From Diplolepis rosae (lineage: Eukaryota; Arthropoda; Insecta; Hymenoptera; Diplolepididae), in the NCBI GenBank assembly GCA_030998225.1, contig JAPYXD010000716.1, positions 2,542,001 through 2,606,000 of the forward strand: DNA of 64,000 nucleotides. Reading direction: 5' to 3'. Both the position numbers and the translations under genes were made by a program. Shown one piece after another: positions 47,094-59,000 of this stretch (position 1 is its first letter; each line of letters starts with the position of its first letter). Below the pieces are notes generated by a model, which saw only the letters and a list, made by a program, of their open reading frames with translations, was not told where the DNA came from and made no database searches.

Positions 47094-49160
47094 CTGAAAC
47101 AAAAAAAATTACTTAGCTAAAAAAACCGTTTCTCAAAACCTTAACCCCTTGAATGACAAAGAAAAATTGAAATGGCTCCTGATTAATTAATAATTCAATT
47201 TAAAATAGTAAAACGGCAAGTCATATCAAGTGTAGCCTAGCAAACAGAAATTTTGAGAATTGCAATTGCAAGAAGTAAAATTGTAATTAAAAATTAATTT
47301 AGATCATTTTAAAATTATATCTCTTGTATTATGCAACTTAAGCTGTTGCTAAAATATCCGAACTGTTAGAAATTATTTAAGGATTCATTTTATTTATTGT
47401 GCAGAAAAAACAAGCTAAAGGTGAGAAATCTAAACATTGCATTATCTACTAGGTTAAGTTTTCTCACACTAATTCTGGATCCTGGGGACGAATGAAATAT
47501 CTGGAAAATAATGTTAATCTTTTGAGTTCAAGGTATTAAACACCATGTAAAATCGATTAAAAGCATCCGTTCGTCTTAATTACCGGAAAGTTCTTCTTCT
47601 TCTTCTTGTTTGTGGCTTTTAGCTGTAAATAGCAAATAGCCATACCACCTACCGGAAAGTTAAATGACTTCTGCAATTAGAAATTGCTATTATTTGCATT
47701 TATTATTAACTGCTATGAAAGCATCATTCCTCGATTATTAAACGATTTCATTGTACTTCTTTTATCCTGACGGAGCAATTTTCCCACATAAATTGGTTTG
47801 AGAATCAAGATACCTTTATCTTATATGAGAAACAGCTTCTTGAATAAATATTATGAGTTGATTACAATCTATTTAAATACGTTTTGAAGAGTGACAGATA
47901 TGCAAATTCGTTACCACGAGGCTTTCACGAGAAAATTTATAGTCGAGAAAACGGAGACAATTAAATTCTGAATTTCATTGACGATTGGAATGATACTAAT
48001 ACCATTAAAAAAAAATGTTTCATGCTTTTTTGAAATCGTCATTGTCACAAATAACCTTTATTTGATCACGGAAAAACAATTACAGAAATTAATTAATTGT
48101 ATGTCTTTGCCCAAAGATAAACGAATTAATAAATATATAAATGTTTAAAATATAATAATCAATTAGATTTAAAAAAAAGATTATTTGGAAAATTATTTAG
48201 TTAATAACAGTGAAACTTTTATTAAAAGTCAATATTAACTCAACGACGACGACATTCATTTGTTTAATTAATGACTAATATTCATTGTAGCCAATGCAAT
48301 TGTTATCTGAGTTAGAAAAGCGATGCAAATAACAAAATCAACAATCTTACAATAGATATTTTATTTAATAGTAAAGCAAATAATCAACTTGATATTTAGA
48401 ATAAAAATAAAAAAAATAAATTATTTCAATTTTAGAAACAGAAAATTAACTGGTTCAAATAAATATTTTTGAATATATATATCTGCTTAAAACGAATAAA
48501 TTTTTTCTCTTGAAGGTCTAAGACAATCTTTCGAGTTACATACATGAAATATGAGGAGACTGAAGCAATATTTACTCGCAATTCTGCTAATTTTAAAAGA
48601 GTCGATCAAATTTTACTTCACGATACTTGCTCCAAAGTGTCAAAAAATGAATTCCTCTAATTATTTCTTGTAGCGACAAAAACAATGATCAAATTTGTAA
48701 CATTCTATTTATCTTTTTAATTAACAATTTTCCTACCACGAAAAATTTCATATGTAAATTGAAATCGTTTGTCTCTCCGAGAAGCTATTCTGAAACTCGA
48801 CCTATTTTGTCAGATGAAGCTTTCGAATATCACAATGCAAACAAAAAATTAATTCCATTCTAATTTGTTATGCTTACAGTTTATTTTTTCACGCTGAATT
48901 TAGGAAGAATTTAACCTTGACACGTTTTAGAAGTCGGTGAAATTTTCTAAAAAATTGTTTAAAAACTGCTAGGTACATATAAATGAAATATTACATATGT
49001 TTTTATTATCTCTTTAATTCAAACAATAAATAAAAAATGTAACATGCATTTTGCTCTAATTGGAATGATTTTCTTCAAAATAATGTTATTTTATTTGATA
49101 TATATATATTTGGAATAAATAAATAATACAATAATTTATATATGTACAAGTAGTTACGTT
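47094..49160. other. Upstream of Orai: AT-rich, no gene
   Basis: No coding family, RNA gene or long repeat was recognised. A (CTT)n-rich TTCTTCTTCTTCTTC tract lies near 47590. The Orai noncoding exon and promoter may be here. Confidence 0.45.
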
Positions 49161-49212
49161 TGGAAAGGCCAGACAAGAAATTAATCGATTCATTTCCCTT
49201 GGAAATATTGGA

Positions 49213-49725
49213 TTGAAATTCATTCCGAGCTAATCAGAACTATTCTGATATCTGTATCCAAGCTAACGCGAATCATTCCGAACCAATCCGAAAAATGCTT
49301 TGTATCTCGTTTAATGAAAAACAGTGAAAAATAAATCCGACTCAATCTAATTCAATCCGAGGCATCAATCCGAATTAATCCGAAACAATCTGAATCAATC
49401 CGAGCTCGGATTGATCCGAACAAAATTTTCAATCAGAATTAATCCGAATCGTTCCGACCACGGTTTCATTCAGATTGATCCTGATTGGAAATTAAATTTA
49501 GATCAATCCAAACCCGGATTGATTCGGATTGGTTTCGATTCATTCGGATTGAATCGGATCAAGTCGGATTGATTTTTGACCGTTTTTCATCAAACAAGAT
49601 ACAAAACTTTCTTCGGATTAGTTCGGAATGATTCGAATTGGCTCGGATACAGATATCGGAATGATTCGGAATAGTTCTGATTGGCTCGGAATTGATTCCT
49701 ATCCGAAACTTTCACCAGGGTATTG
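49213..49725. repeat. Large fold-back with AATCCGA motif-array arms
   Basis: Left arm about 49213-49425 and right arm about 49492-49725 are inverted copies. They share GAAAAACAGTGAAAAAT/ATTTTTGACCGTTTTTC, TGTATCTCGTTTAATG and CTGATATCTGTATCC. Much of each arm consists of degenerate AATCCGA or CATTCCGA units about every 7-12 bp. The centre (CCGAGCTCGG and CCACGGTTTC) is a short loop region. No coding content. Confidence 0.88.
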
Positions 49726-50777
49726 ACGCTTTTGACTCCCCGATGAAGCGGTCCTTATCTTTACAGATGCGAATCGAAGGGGATCCAAAAATAGTACATT
49801 TGTGTAATTAATAATAAAAATTTAAAGCTCATAAATAACAAGAAATTATAACTATTTTATTAAGTGTGCAGATGAGTATGCATAATCTTTAGTTACCCCC
49901 CACACCCTTCGCTGGATTCGCCCCTGCATATTCAATGGACAGTGCCAGTGCAAATCACTAAAAATACCAATTGGTTTCATTGGATTATCTCTCACTGCTC
50001 GTTGTACGAATTTAAATCACGTTTCACGCCATTTAAAGCCTCAGGTTAATTGTGAGACAGGAAGCAACATTATCGTGTGCTATATTATAATATAAAACTT
50101 TAAACTGGCAAACTGCTTTGCTTACTTATTAACACTTGTGAACCCACGGAGAAATCATCAGATCGTCATTTATGGAAAATAATCGAATGGAATAATTTTG
50201 TATATGCATGGATGATATGAATGTTTTTGTACACTATACAAGTTTTCAAGATTAGGAACTGAGATTACTTTTGGTCAAGTGATCTTGAGATATTCGTGCC
50301 AAAGTCAAAATTTACACTCAAACTGCTTTCAATCCAAGTTAAGCTCAATTTTTACGCACTTCTAGAAGTGGTTTTGAAATTTAAATGTTAAGCGTTTTAA
50401 TCAATCTTAATCTCACGACTGTCAACTAGTTATTCATCTAAAAAAAGCGGATTCTAATTGACATTCAAGCTGTCTTTTCCAATTAAAAATTATCGAGATC
50501 AAGGCTATTGAGTATAATTTATTAGGAAAAAGGAATAACACAATTTTGAAATTTGAAGGATAATTTATCTAAACTAATTATTACGAATTATATATTATTA
50601 AACAGATAATACAGAAGCTAATTTGAAAAATACTTATAAAAAATGAAAATAAAACTGTGCAAATATTAAATGCGGACTTTGGACCTCTAAATCGCGACTC
50701 AAGCTACGAGTTGTTGGGTATTAAATAGCGAACCTTCTGCTCCAAATCAGCCGGGGAAAAAGCAATTTTTACCATTT
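49726..50777. other. Gene-poor, with a transposon-end-like word
   Basis: CGCTGGATTCGCCCCTG at about 49909-49925 (CAGGGGCGAATCCAGCG on the other strand) looks like a hAT-family terminus, but no partner end was found. Otherwise AT-rich. Confidence 0.4.
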
Positions 50778-51137
50778 CTAGGTGGGTAGACTTCGGCACT
50801 TGAGATACATTTCCGAGACGATGTAAGAGTAACGCCTAATCTCTTGTAGTTTGACAAGCAGATTCTTTGTTGTGAGGATATTTAAGAAGTACGTATTGTC
50901 AGAATTATTGTCGTTTTTCACTAAAAACCCGCATACCGCTCCGTTGTCAGACGGTGAACTAAACAAATGCTGCTTACATCGCCGACCTACTCCGAGAATT
51001 GCCGACATTAAACGAAAACTACAAGCCGTGTGTATCAAAACAGTATTCGCAAATACATTACACTTACACGTTGTGATACAGTGACCCTCAATCTTCAGAC
51101 CATTTAAGAATGTTTTACCCGTTTTACCCAATGACAT
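50778..51137 (-). CDS. Unidentified 119-aa open reading frame with coding-like composition
   Basis: ATG at 51137 to stop at 50778, single exon. GC content is visibly higher than in the flanks on both sides, and codons end in a mix of bases, as in real coding sequence. The protein has eight cysteines, most in HCITTCKC, HTACSF, RRCKQH and AVCGF, then an acidic Asn-rich patch (KNDNNSDNTY) and a basic tail. No signal peptide or family signature is recognised. Upstream on the minus strand TATAAATA ends about 20 nt before the ATG and a TTAAG lies just before the start. An isolated intronless ORF in a gene-poor region may be a horizontally acquired gene, a domesticated element or a degenerating copy. 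I cannot name it. Confidence 0.35.
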   Translation of the reverse strand: MSLGKTGKTFLNGLKIEGHCITTCKCNVFANTVLIHTACSFRLMSAILGVGRRCKQHLFSSPSDNGAVCGFLVKNDNNSDNTYFLNILTTKNLLVKLQEIRRYSYIVSEMYLKCRSLPT

Positions 51138-52155
51138 AACCTTAAAATAAAATAGCTATTTATAAAAGAGAAAATTGGAAAGATGTGAAATCCAGAGGTT
51201 TACCTTACAAAAAATTGTTTGCTCCCGAGCCCAGAATTTTTTTGGTTAGTGTTCATAATAATTTTTTTATTAATCATGGTTAAGTTTAAGGTTATAGCAA
51301 TGTCTGAAATAAAAATGTGTTGGTAATTTGTGAAATCAAAACAGTTTTTTATTTTAATTTAACTAATTTTTTTTGTTTCAACGGAAGAAATTATTGTTCG
51401 GCTGTTAGCTGAAGAAAGTTAATTTTATTGGCACCAATAAAACAGAAACTGCTCTTCAAACGCTTCAAACAAAATCGATAAATAAATAACACTTTTTGAA
51501 GTTGACTATTAAATTACCATTATTAAAAAGTATCATTTTCCTCACATTATCAACTTAAAAAGTGTATATAATATAATATTAAAAACAATTATTTCAGAGT
51601 ATACAATGCAGCAGCAATGAATAAGATATAGATTTCTTTAAAACCCATTTTTCCTGCGTTGAGAACCTCTAAAGTAAGAAACTATGTTAAGAACTCAAGT
51701 GCAATTTCAAGTTCAAGGCAAATTATACAAGTTTCAAAAATATTTTCTAAATGATATGCAGTTACAAGAAATACAAGATATTGTTTCTTCTGTTAATTGT
51801 AATGAGGTTATCTTTTCTTATAGCCGGAACTTTAATGTAAAAATACTAAGAAATTTTTAAAACATATAACACTTTGAGAATAAACTTAGAAAATGTCCGC
51901 AAAATATCTGGGAAATTTGGCAGGTAGCCCTTTGCGTAGATATAAAAAACACTTGACATCCGATACTTTCTGGTTCACGTATATTGTAACATAAAAATAC
52001 AAAATTCTTTCAAATTTTCATCAAATAATAAAAGTGTAAAATCTAATCTATAATAAATTTCTATGTTACAAGTCCAAATCAAAGTGATAAAAAAGCAATT
52101 ACCAATCTTTAGCTTCGAAGATATAATATTGTTATAAGACTTAACACTAAATAAA
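51138..52155. other. Intergenic, AT-rich, no gene seen
   Basis: No feature beyond simple AT-rich sequence was recognised. Confidence 0.45.
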
Positions 52156-52523
52156 GATGGAAAACTCAGTTCTGTTTACTCAATTGAAAGGTCCTGGGCT
52201 CGATACCCAGCGGAGTAAAAGTGTTTCTTTTCTCACAGAAAATATTTTTGCAAACTCAGTTCAGGTTGGAATCTTTCAGACGGTTTATTGTAATTAATTA
52301 AATAACTCGACGTTTGCTTGCCTTTCTGGCAGCATTTTAGGTTTATTGGTTAAAACCTACTTTTAATTATTGCTTAAAATCAGTCATAAATTTAAAAATA
52401 GTATGAAATGTTGAAAATACATCAGTTTTTAACAATTTATACTATTTACTCCAGAATTTTTCTAAAAATGCTGCTAGACAGGCAAACAAAATGAAAATTC
52501 AAACCAGAACTGAGTTTTCCATC
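52156..52523. repeat. Fold-back element split by a SINE
   Basis: GATGGAAAACTCAGTTCTG (52156-52174) pairs with CAGAACTGAGTTTTCCATC (52505-52523). Past the SINE the left arm continues as AGGTTGGAATCTTTCAG and TTGCTTGCCTTTCTGGCAGC, matched by GCTGCTAGACAGGCAAAC and GAAAATTCAAACC on the right. The loop is about 130 bp. Confidence 0.8.
52173..52252 (+). mobile_element. 5'-truncated tRNA-derived SINE, copy 2, with target duplication
   Basis: It carries the B-box region GGTCCTGGGCTCGATACCCA, then AGTGTTTCTTTTCTCACAG, matching copy 1 at 2638-2690. The A-box is missing. The direct repeat AAACTCAGTTC (52162-52172 and 52253-52263) flanks it. The duplicated word is part of the host fold-back arm, so the SINE landed in an existing element. 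Confidence 0.8.
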
Positions 52524-55500
52524 TTCATCTAGTATTATCTCTTATAATAAAATTATAGCTATTTTCAATGAATTATTTCAATTTTTAGTTCTACTGAGAA
52601 ATTAAATAATATACAGAAATATGTTTTTTACACATCTGTGTGGGTTGAAAATCCTTATGTGGTATTTTTTTTGATAATCATAAAACGCTTATGGAATATG
52701 AAAAATAAACTCAAAATATTTTCTATATTTTTTATACTTTTTGAATGAACTTCAATTAGGCAGATAATTTATTGACAAGTCGACCAAAATAACTCTGAAT
52801 TTCACACCCAGTTTGTTTTCTCTTGAAACTTTGCATATACGAAGGAAATAAATGACAGTGGAATATTCCTTTCATCCAAGAATATGGAACGTGTTAGTAA
52901 CTTAGAAAATTTTTAATATAATTTACAATTCACTAAATAAAATAAATCAATAATGAGCGAAATTTATTATGAAAAGCTGTTTTTAACTTAAACGCAAAAA
53001 AAATAATTAGTAAATTACCTGTGCAGATGATTTTGAAATATTATAATATGTGACTCTTGTTCAATGATTATTCCATATGTTATTGAAGCAAATACCAGTT
53101 CTGCTGTATATGGTTTCTACAGGTTAAAACTGTATCACATATGTGAAAATAATTATTCACTTTCCTTTATGGCCATGACTTGACTTTAACTAGAAGACTT
53201 TGCTCTTCGACTCCAAAGCAAACATATGAATAAAAAAAAAAAAGAATCTTCTGAGAATTATATGAACAAAAATTTGAATCCGGATTTGCAATATCAACTG
53301 CCATAACCCAACAGCTTATTTTACCTATAAACCAGATTCTGGTCCTCCCTCCACAAAAAGGACACATGAGTTTTTATCTAGATAAATTTTTTTTTCATAT
53401 TTCATTTATGCAGTTGATTCTAAAAATGTATTGATATTGATTAAAATATATTTTCAAAGTAAAATATCCTATACTGGGGTAATATGTATATTAATGATAT
53501 TGTTTTTCTCAGGCTAATTCCTTTCTCCAGTGTTTCTGTAATATCAGAATGTTAATAGATGCGAGGCATTTTCCGTGTGCATATGACATATTTTTTACCA
53601 ATCAAGCAGAGTTTTATGTTTATCAGTAAAATTTTTATGATTTCATACAACTGTTTTAAACTGTCGTCAAGGCTTTTTATCATAGTTTTGTATCTGCGAC
53701 TTGCTATTCGTAATATCCTGTTTGCGTTACGAGACTAGTTAATGGTTTCTTCTCTATGATTTGGAGGTGACGCGATATTTAATTATCATATTTTCGCGTA
53801 TATCGAACACCGACCTACACGATTAAAATCTTATTCCACGATAATATTCCACTCTCCCTATTATTTCTATTAATTTATATAGGGCTGAGAAAAATATATA
53901 TTACTCAAATAAAACATGTGTCGAGTTTCAGTTTTATTTATTCATTTAATTTAATAATGCATTTTAAGTATTAAATGTTATTTTTATTAACATTTTCAAT
54001 ATCTCTTTGCCCATTTATACACATATTAACTAAATTTCATATGCCTGAGAACAAAAAATTATTTTGGTCCTTGTCAAAGTGACATAATTTTCACAGTCAT
54101 AAAATCTATATCAAAACCTCACACAATATTATTAAAAATTCCATTATTGCAAAATACAATTTTTTAAATAAACAGTTAGATCCGTAGACACATTCCTTAA
54201 GATTAAAAGATTTTTTACTCACGAATAAGAAACTCGTTCAAATAATTTCATAGAATGCAGACGGACTTTCTTTCTTGCACTGATGGTCACTGTCAAAAGA
54301 TAGTAAATCGTGTATGAGTTTGAACTATAGGAGATTGCTGGAAGCGTGGCAAAACTTGAAATATTTAATGCTACGCATGCGCCGAAGTTAAAACACTCAA
54401 ATGCTTCATAATTGGTTTAATAAAGGCATTTGTTGCGCTCCATTAGAATATATTCTTCTCACTCACAATAAATATAAATAAATTTTTTTTACAATAAATC
54501 ACAATAAAATGACAATTATAATTTTTGTTGCTTTTATTGGATTTTAAAGGTTATTACAAATTTCCACAAATAATTACAAAAATGTCATGCAAATTATCGT
54601 GATCAATCCTAAAAATACATTTTCACCAGAATTTTATTAAAATAATTTAGTTCTCAAAGTTATTTCATATACATTAATAAAACTCACATATGTATTTTAG
54701 TATGTTATAAAGTGCACATTCGAAAAAGCGAATAAATATAATACGGAGTTGTGCTAACGAGGATTTTGTACGACAAGTGAGCGACTCGTATTGTCAATAT
54801 AAAGTCTTCTTGGAATCTGTACAATCAATGTAAAGGGTGTACCGTTATTTAAGATACTTCTTAGTCACTGAAACAACTATGTTTCATTTGAGGAAAAATT
54901 ACGTAATGAATTATATAGAAATTTAGGAATCAATAAATTCTTTGACACGTCATTTTAAGAGGTTATAAAACTCCTACATTGAGCCCTTTTCATAAGATGT
55001 TCAGAAGCTGTAAAACAATTTACGTCCTTTTTTGAGAAATAGTTAAATAATATCCGGGATAAGATATTTATAAATGTTTCTTTGATGGTGATAAGAAATG
55101 GAAAAACTATAGAGGAGACGAGTATGAATATAACTTATTAGATACTCATATTTTTCACTTTAATTAAAATGTTGATTTTCGAGTATCGTTATTATTTATA
55201 AGTAACCTTACAGTTTTAAAACAGTTAGAAGATTTAAATTAATGTCGAGTCAGAACTTCCACCTAACGGTTAAAAATTGAATCAGCAGAATGTATCGACA
55301 TTAAAGCAGCCAGACTATTTTCAATATCGACCGTGGTATCTTAATTTCTCTGGAAAATAATGATATTTTTCTTTAAAAAAAAGTTTTTCAATTTAAAAAA
55401 GTATCGTTTTTGAGACTTTCTAATTTTCAATTCACGTGCACGTCAAAACAAAGAGAACTGGTCAATTAAAAAATATCAATTAAACAATTTTGGAATTCTT

Positions 55501-56069
55501 CCTTCTCTCGACATTTCGTTGCAATTCCACTTTCATTTGTGATCGAATGTGCAGTATTGGCAATTCTCACCTCCATCGGGAAAATAGTGGGGAATTCACT
55601 CATTTACTGCAGTTATCTCCAGTTCCTTCACATTTATAGTTTCTGTCAGTTTAGTCGTTGATCAACTTGTGCGGAGTCAAGATGAGTTTAGACCAAAAAC
55701 TCATTCACTAATCGGCGTGAGTTTTAAATAAGCAAATTGACATAATTTTAAAAATCTCATAATTTACGTTCCTCACTGCAAATTTTTCAAGTGAATATCT
55801 CAAAAGAATTTTCTGCTTCAATAAGTAATTTATCAAAATTATGATTAATTAAAAAATAGTTCTTATTCTTCATATTGAATATAAATTTTTATAAATCTAA
55901 GATCGCAAAGTTATACATTATAAACTGAAATAAACCGTTCTAAAGTGAATATATATACCCTAAACTATTAATACAGAAAAGAAAATACAGTTACACTAAA
56001 TTTTTCGATATCAACAAATCGATCGACAACCGGCAAACAATAAACAATTGATTGCATTTAAGTGCAATT
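52524..56069. other. Gene-poor region upstream of the SEC14-like gene
   Basis: No coding family or long repeat was recognised. A TTTAGTTAAT-rich background is broken only by small GC-richer patches, for example near 54345-54390 and 55500-55640. The second (CATTTGTGATCGAATGTGCAG, CTCACCTCCATCGGG) could be promoter-proximal for the SEC14-like gene. Confidence 0.45.
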
Positions 56070-59000
56070 ATGACTCCATCATTGAAACTCGCAGATGATC
56101 AACGTTTTGCTCTTATGAAGGTAATTAATTCGTTACTAATTGTAATTTGTAATAAAAGACAAAAATCTTCAAAAAACTAGAATTTTTCTTTTTCAATATG
56201 TATAAAACACATGTGTATAAATGCATAAATGAATCCACAATGTATGCGGATTTTATTTATCAATATCAATTCAGAAATTGAGTGCATAAATGTTATTCAA
56301 TTAATATAGAAAGAGAAGCTAGTCAAGAACAATGTAAAAAGTGAAGATCGAATACTTGCAAGTATGAATGAAATATATATTTGCTAAAAGGGCCGAATGT
56401 TGAAAAAGAGTATAAAATCAAACTTAAAGTTTTATTAAAAATATAAAAGAATGATATTGTGACATTTGCAAGCAAAATGTTCAGGTTGTCGGCCTTAAGT
56501 ATTAACCTGGAAAAATTCTAATGAGGTCATCGAATGACAATCAAGCGTGAGAAAATATTAATTCTTCTTTTAACAAAAAAGACCAAACACTTCATTAAAT
56601 ACCCAATAGGTAGTTAATAATAGATTTCTTCGTTTTTAAAATTATTGTTGAAGTATCGTTTCAATGACGCAAAAACATTTTAAAATATCAAAAGGAGACA
56701 AATCCCAACAAATCCTCTAAATTAGGACTGATGACTGTGAAGCAAGTACTACTTTCTCAAAATGAACGTCAGAATTCAACTTTCATTGGTCGAAAGCTTC
56801 CAATATTGGATGAATAGGAAACGTTTTTACAATTCGATATTTAATTCAATCATTAATCAGATTTATTTCAATAGTATTTCTTTTATTCTTTAAACTTTAA
56901 TATTAACAATCTCACGATATTACTGACTTATTCAATCAATAATGTACGTTTATCAACTCAATTATAATTTTAGGTATATTAATAATCTATCATTTTTTTT
57001 AATATTAAAAATGATGTAACTTATTTTGCACTTTGACATTTGTAATTAAAAATAAAAAAAGTCTTTAAACATAACCTTGATCGTCGTTCTGTTTGTGTTA
57101 TATTGATGCTAATAGTTCGTCTTGACATTATTCCTGGAAAACATTTAAAAAATTTAATTTCTAAAACTATTTTTTACTAATTGCTCTTTTTCAATACTTA
57201 TTTAGTGAAAATGTAAAAAAATACTTTGTTTATATATGAAGAGAAGAAAATTTAAAACACGAGCTCTAAAAAAGAATTGACTTTTTTTAAAAAAGAGGTA
57301 AAATAGATTCAACTTTTTTAATAATAATGGTGCCTTTTGTGATTCTACAGGTAGGTTCAAGGTGAATTACGCAATTTTTTTCAGTATTATAATCATTCCT
57401 TTGAGAGGTTGTACCCTGTGAACTCCCATATATTTCCTCCAATAAACGGAAATTAAATTATCTTTATAGCAATTCACGTAAATATTTTAATTTATATAAT
57501 TTTTTAACAATTATATACCATTTATTATTTTATATTATTTCTGAAGAAAAAATTTTATTATTCATATAAATATGTATTTTAGGCACGTATAGATACGCAT
57601 TTTTAGAATAAGTCATAAGACGTTCTTAATGTCATTTGAATTTGAATGTACATTGTGTGTGACCCACATTTAGTGATGTAATCTGTAATGTCTGTATCAT
57701 ACAAAAGTTGGTCAACTTATTATAGTTACAATATAACCTTCACACGAGTACAACAATAATGATATACAATATGGCTCAGTCTCGATCTTAAAATATATTG
57801 AAATATGTAGCAAGCGTAAAACTCAAATCGACGTGATGTCCCTATAATTTTCCAGTTCATTGCTTTTCCATCTAAACTCTTATTAATTTATTCAAAATCC
57901 TAGTTCCTTCACTTACTGTAAAATCGCTTAAAAAGGGTTTCTTGAAATTTCCAACTCCAGTTAAGTTTATGAAGTTGAAGAGAAATGATCTATCAATTTA
58001 GCTAGAAGAAAACAAAATCTCAAATATTAATTTAGAGTTCGTATAAAAATCAGTTTTGGATTGAATTATGGGATACATAAGAGAGTTACTGAAAAGAGTA
58101 ATTTTGAATTTATCTGAAATGTTCAACTTGTTTGATTAAAGATACCATAAGTAGATTTCTGAATATTCGTTTCATAAAGAACAATGTAGTTAAATTAAAG
58201 TGTATGTCATGTTCTGGAGTATTTACAAAAGCAAATTTACTTCAGTCACTGAAACGTCTTTTCTCCTGTAAATTATGCGAAGAGAAACGTGCAATAAATC
58301 GCAACAAACATTTTCTTATTACAATGGAGAGAATAAACTTTATTCAGTAGCATCTGTCGAAACAATTTTGCACAAGAAATATATTTTTTATTTTTTTTTT
58401 AAAACGCAAAAAATAAAGTATATCCATGTAATGATTAATTATTGTGCATTAAAGTATGTATATGTCGTAATGAGTCTGGATTGAAATTACGTTGTTACTC
58501 TAAGTGTCGATTAGATATTTATAAAAAGACTTTCATAAGCGATTTAGTTCTTAATAGTGTTTTTTGGTTTACCCAAGCCTGAAAGCGATAAGTTTCATCA
58601 ACGACCTGTGCAGAATCTTGAAAATAAAATCCTCAGATCAGAAAAAACTCGTTGGCCTTGTCACAGTATTTTACATTTCAATTTGATAATTTTTCAATTT
58701 CCCGAATTCCTAAGTATATTCTAAAATACATTTCCATTCATCCACCATCAATTATTCCCTCTATGTGAAACGTCCTTGAAAAGGAAAGATTTTATAATCG
58801 CATTTGGATTACATTCGTGGGTTATTATATTACGGTACATACATAATGAGAACTTTTACGAGAGAAAGAAATTGACGGATATTGACATAATTCACTTCCT
58901 TGGAAGTTATAACATTTCTGAACGTGTACAAGAAATATGAAAAAACGTCGTTAAAACTCATTGGTCAAGGTGTTGAGTATATATTTACGCATATACGAAG

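Noticed and set aside
53167..53367. 66-aa minus-strand frame beginning CPFCGG as a zinc-finger protein
   Set aside because: Only one Cys pair, no second pair at ribbon spacing, AT-rich noncoding context.
58132..58350. Zinc-ribbon-like frame with CMSC and CKLC in the SEC14-like intron
   Set aside because: AT-rich composition like the intron, no splice signals at its edges, no recognisable family.
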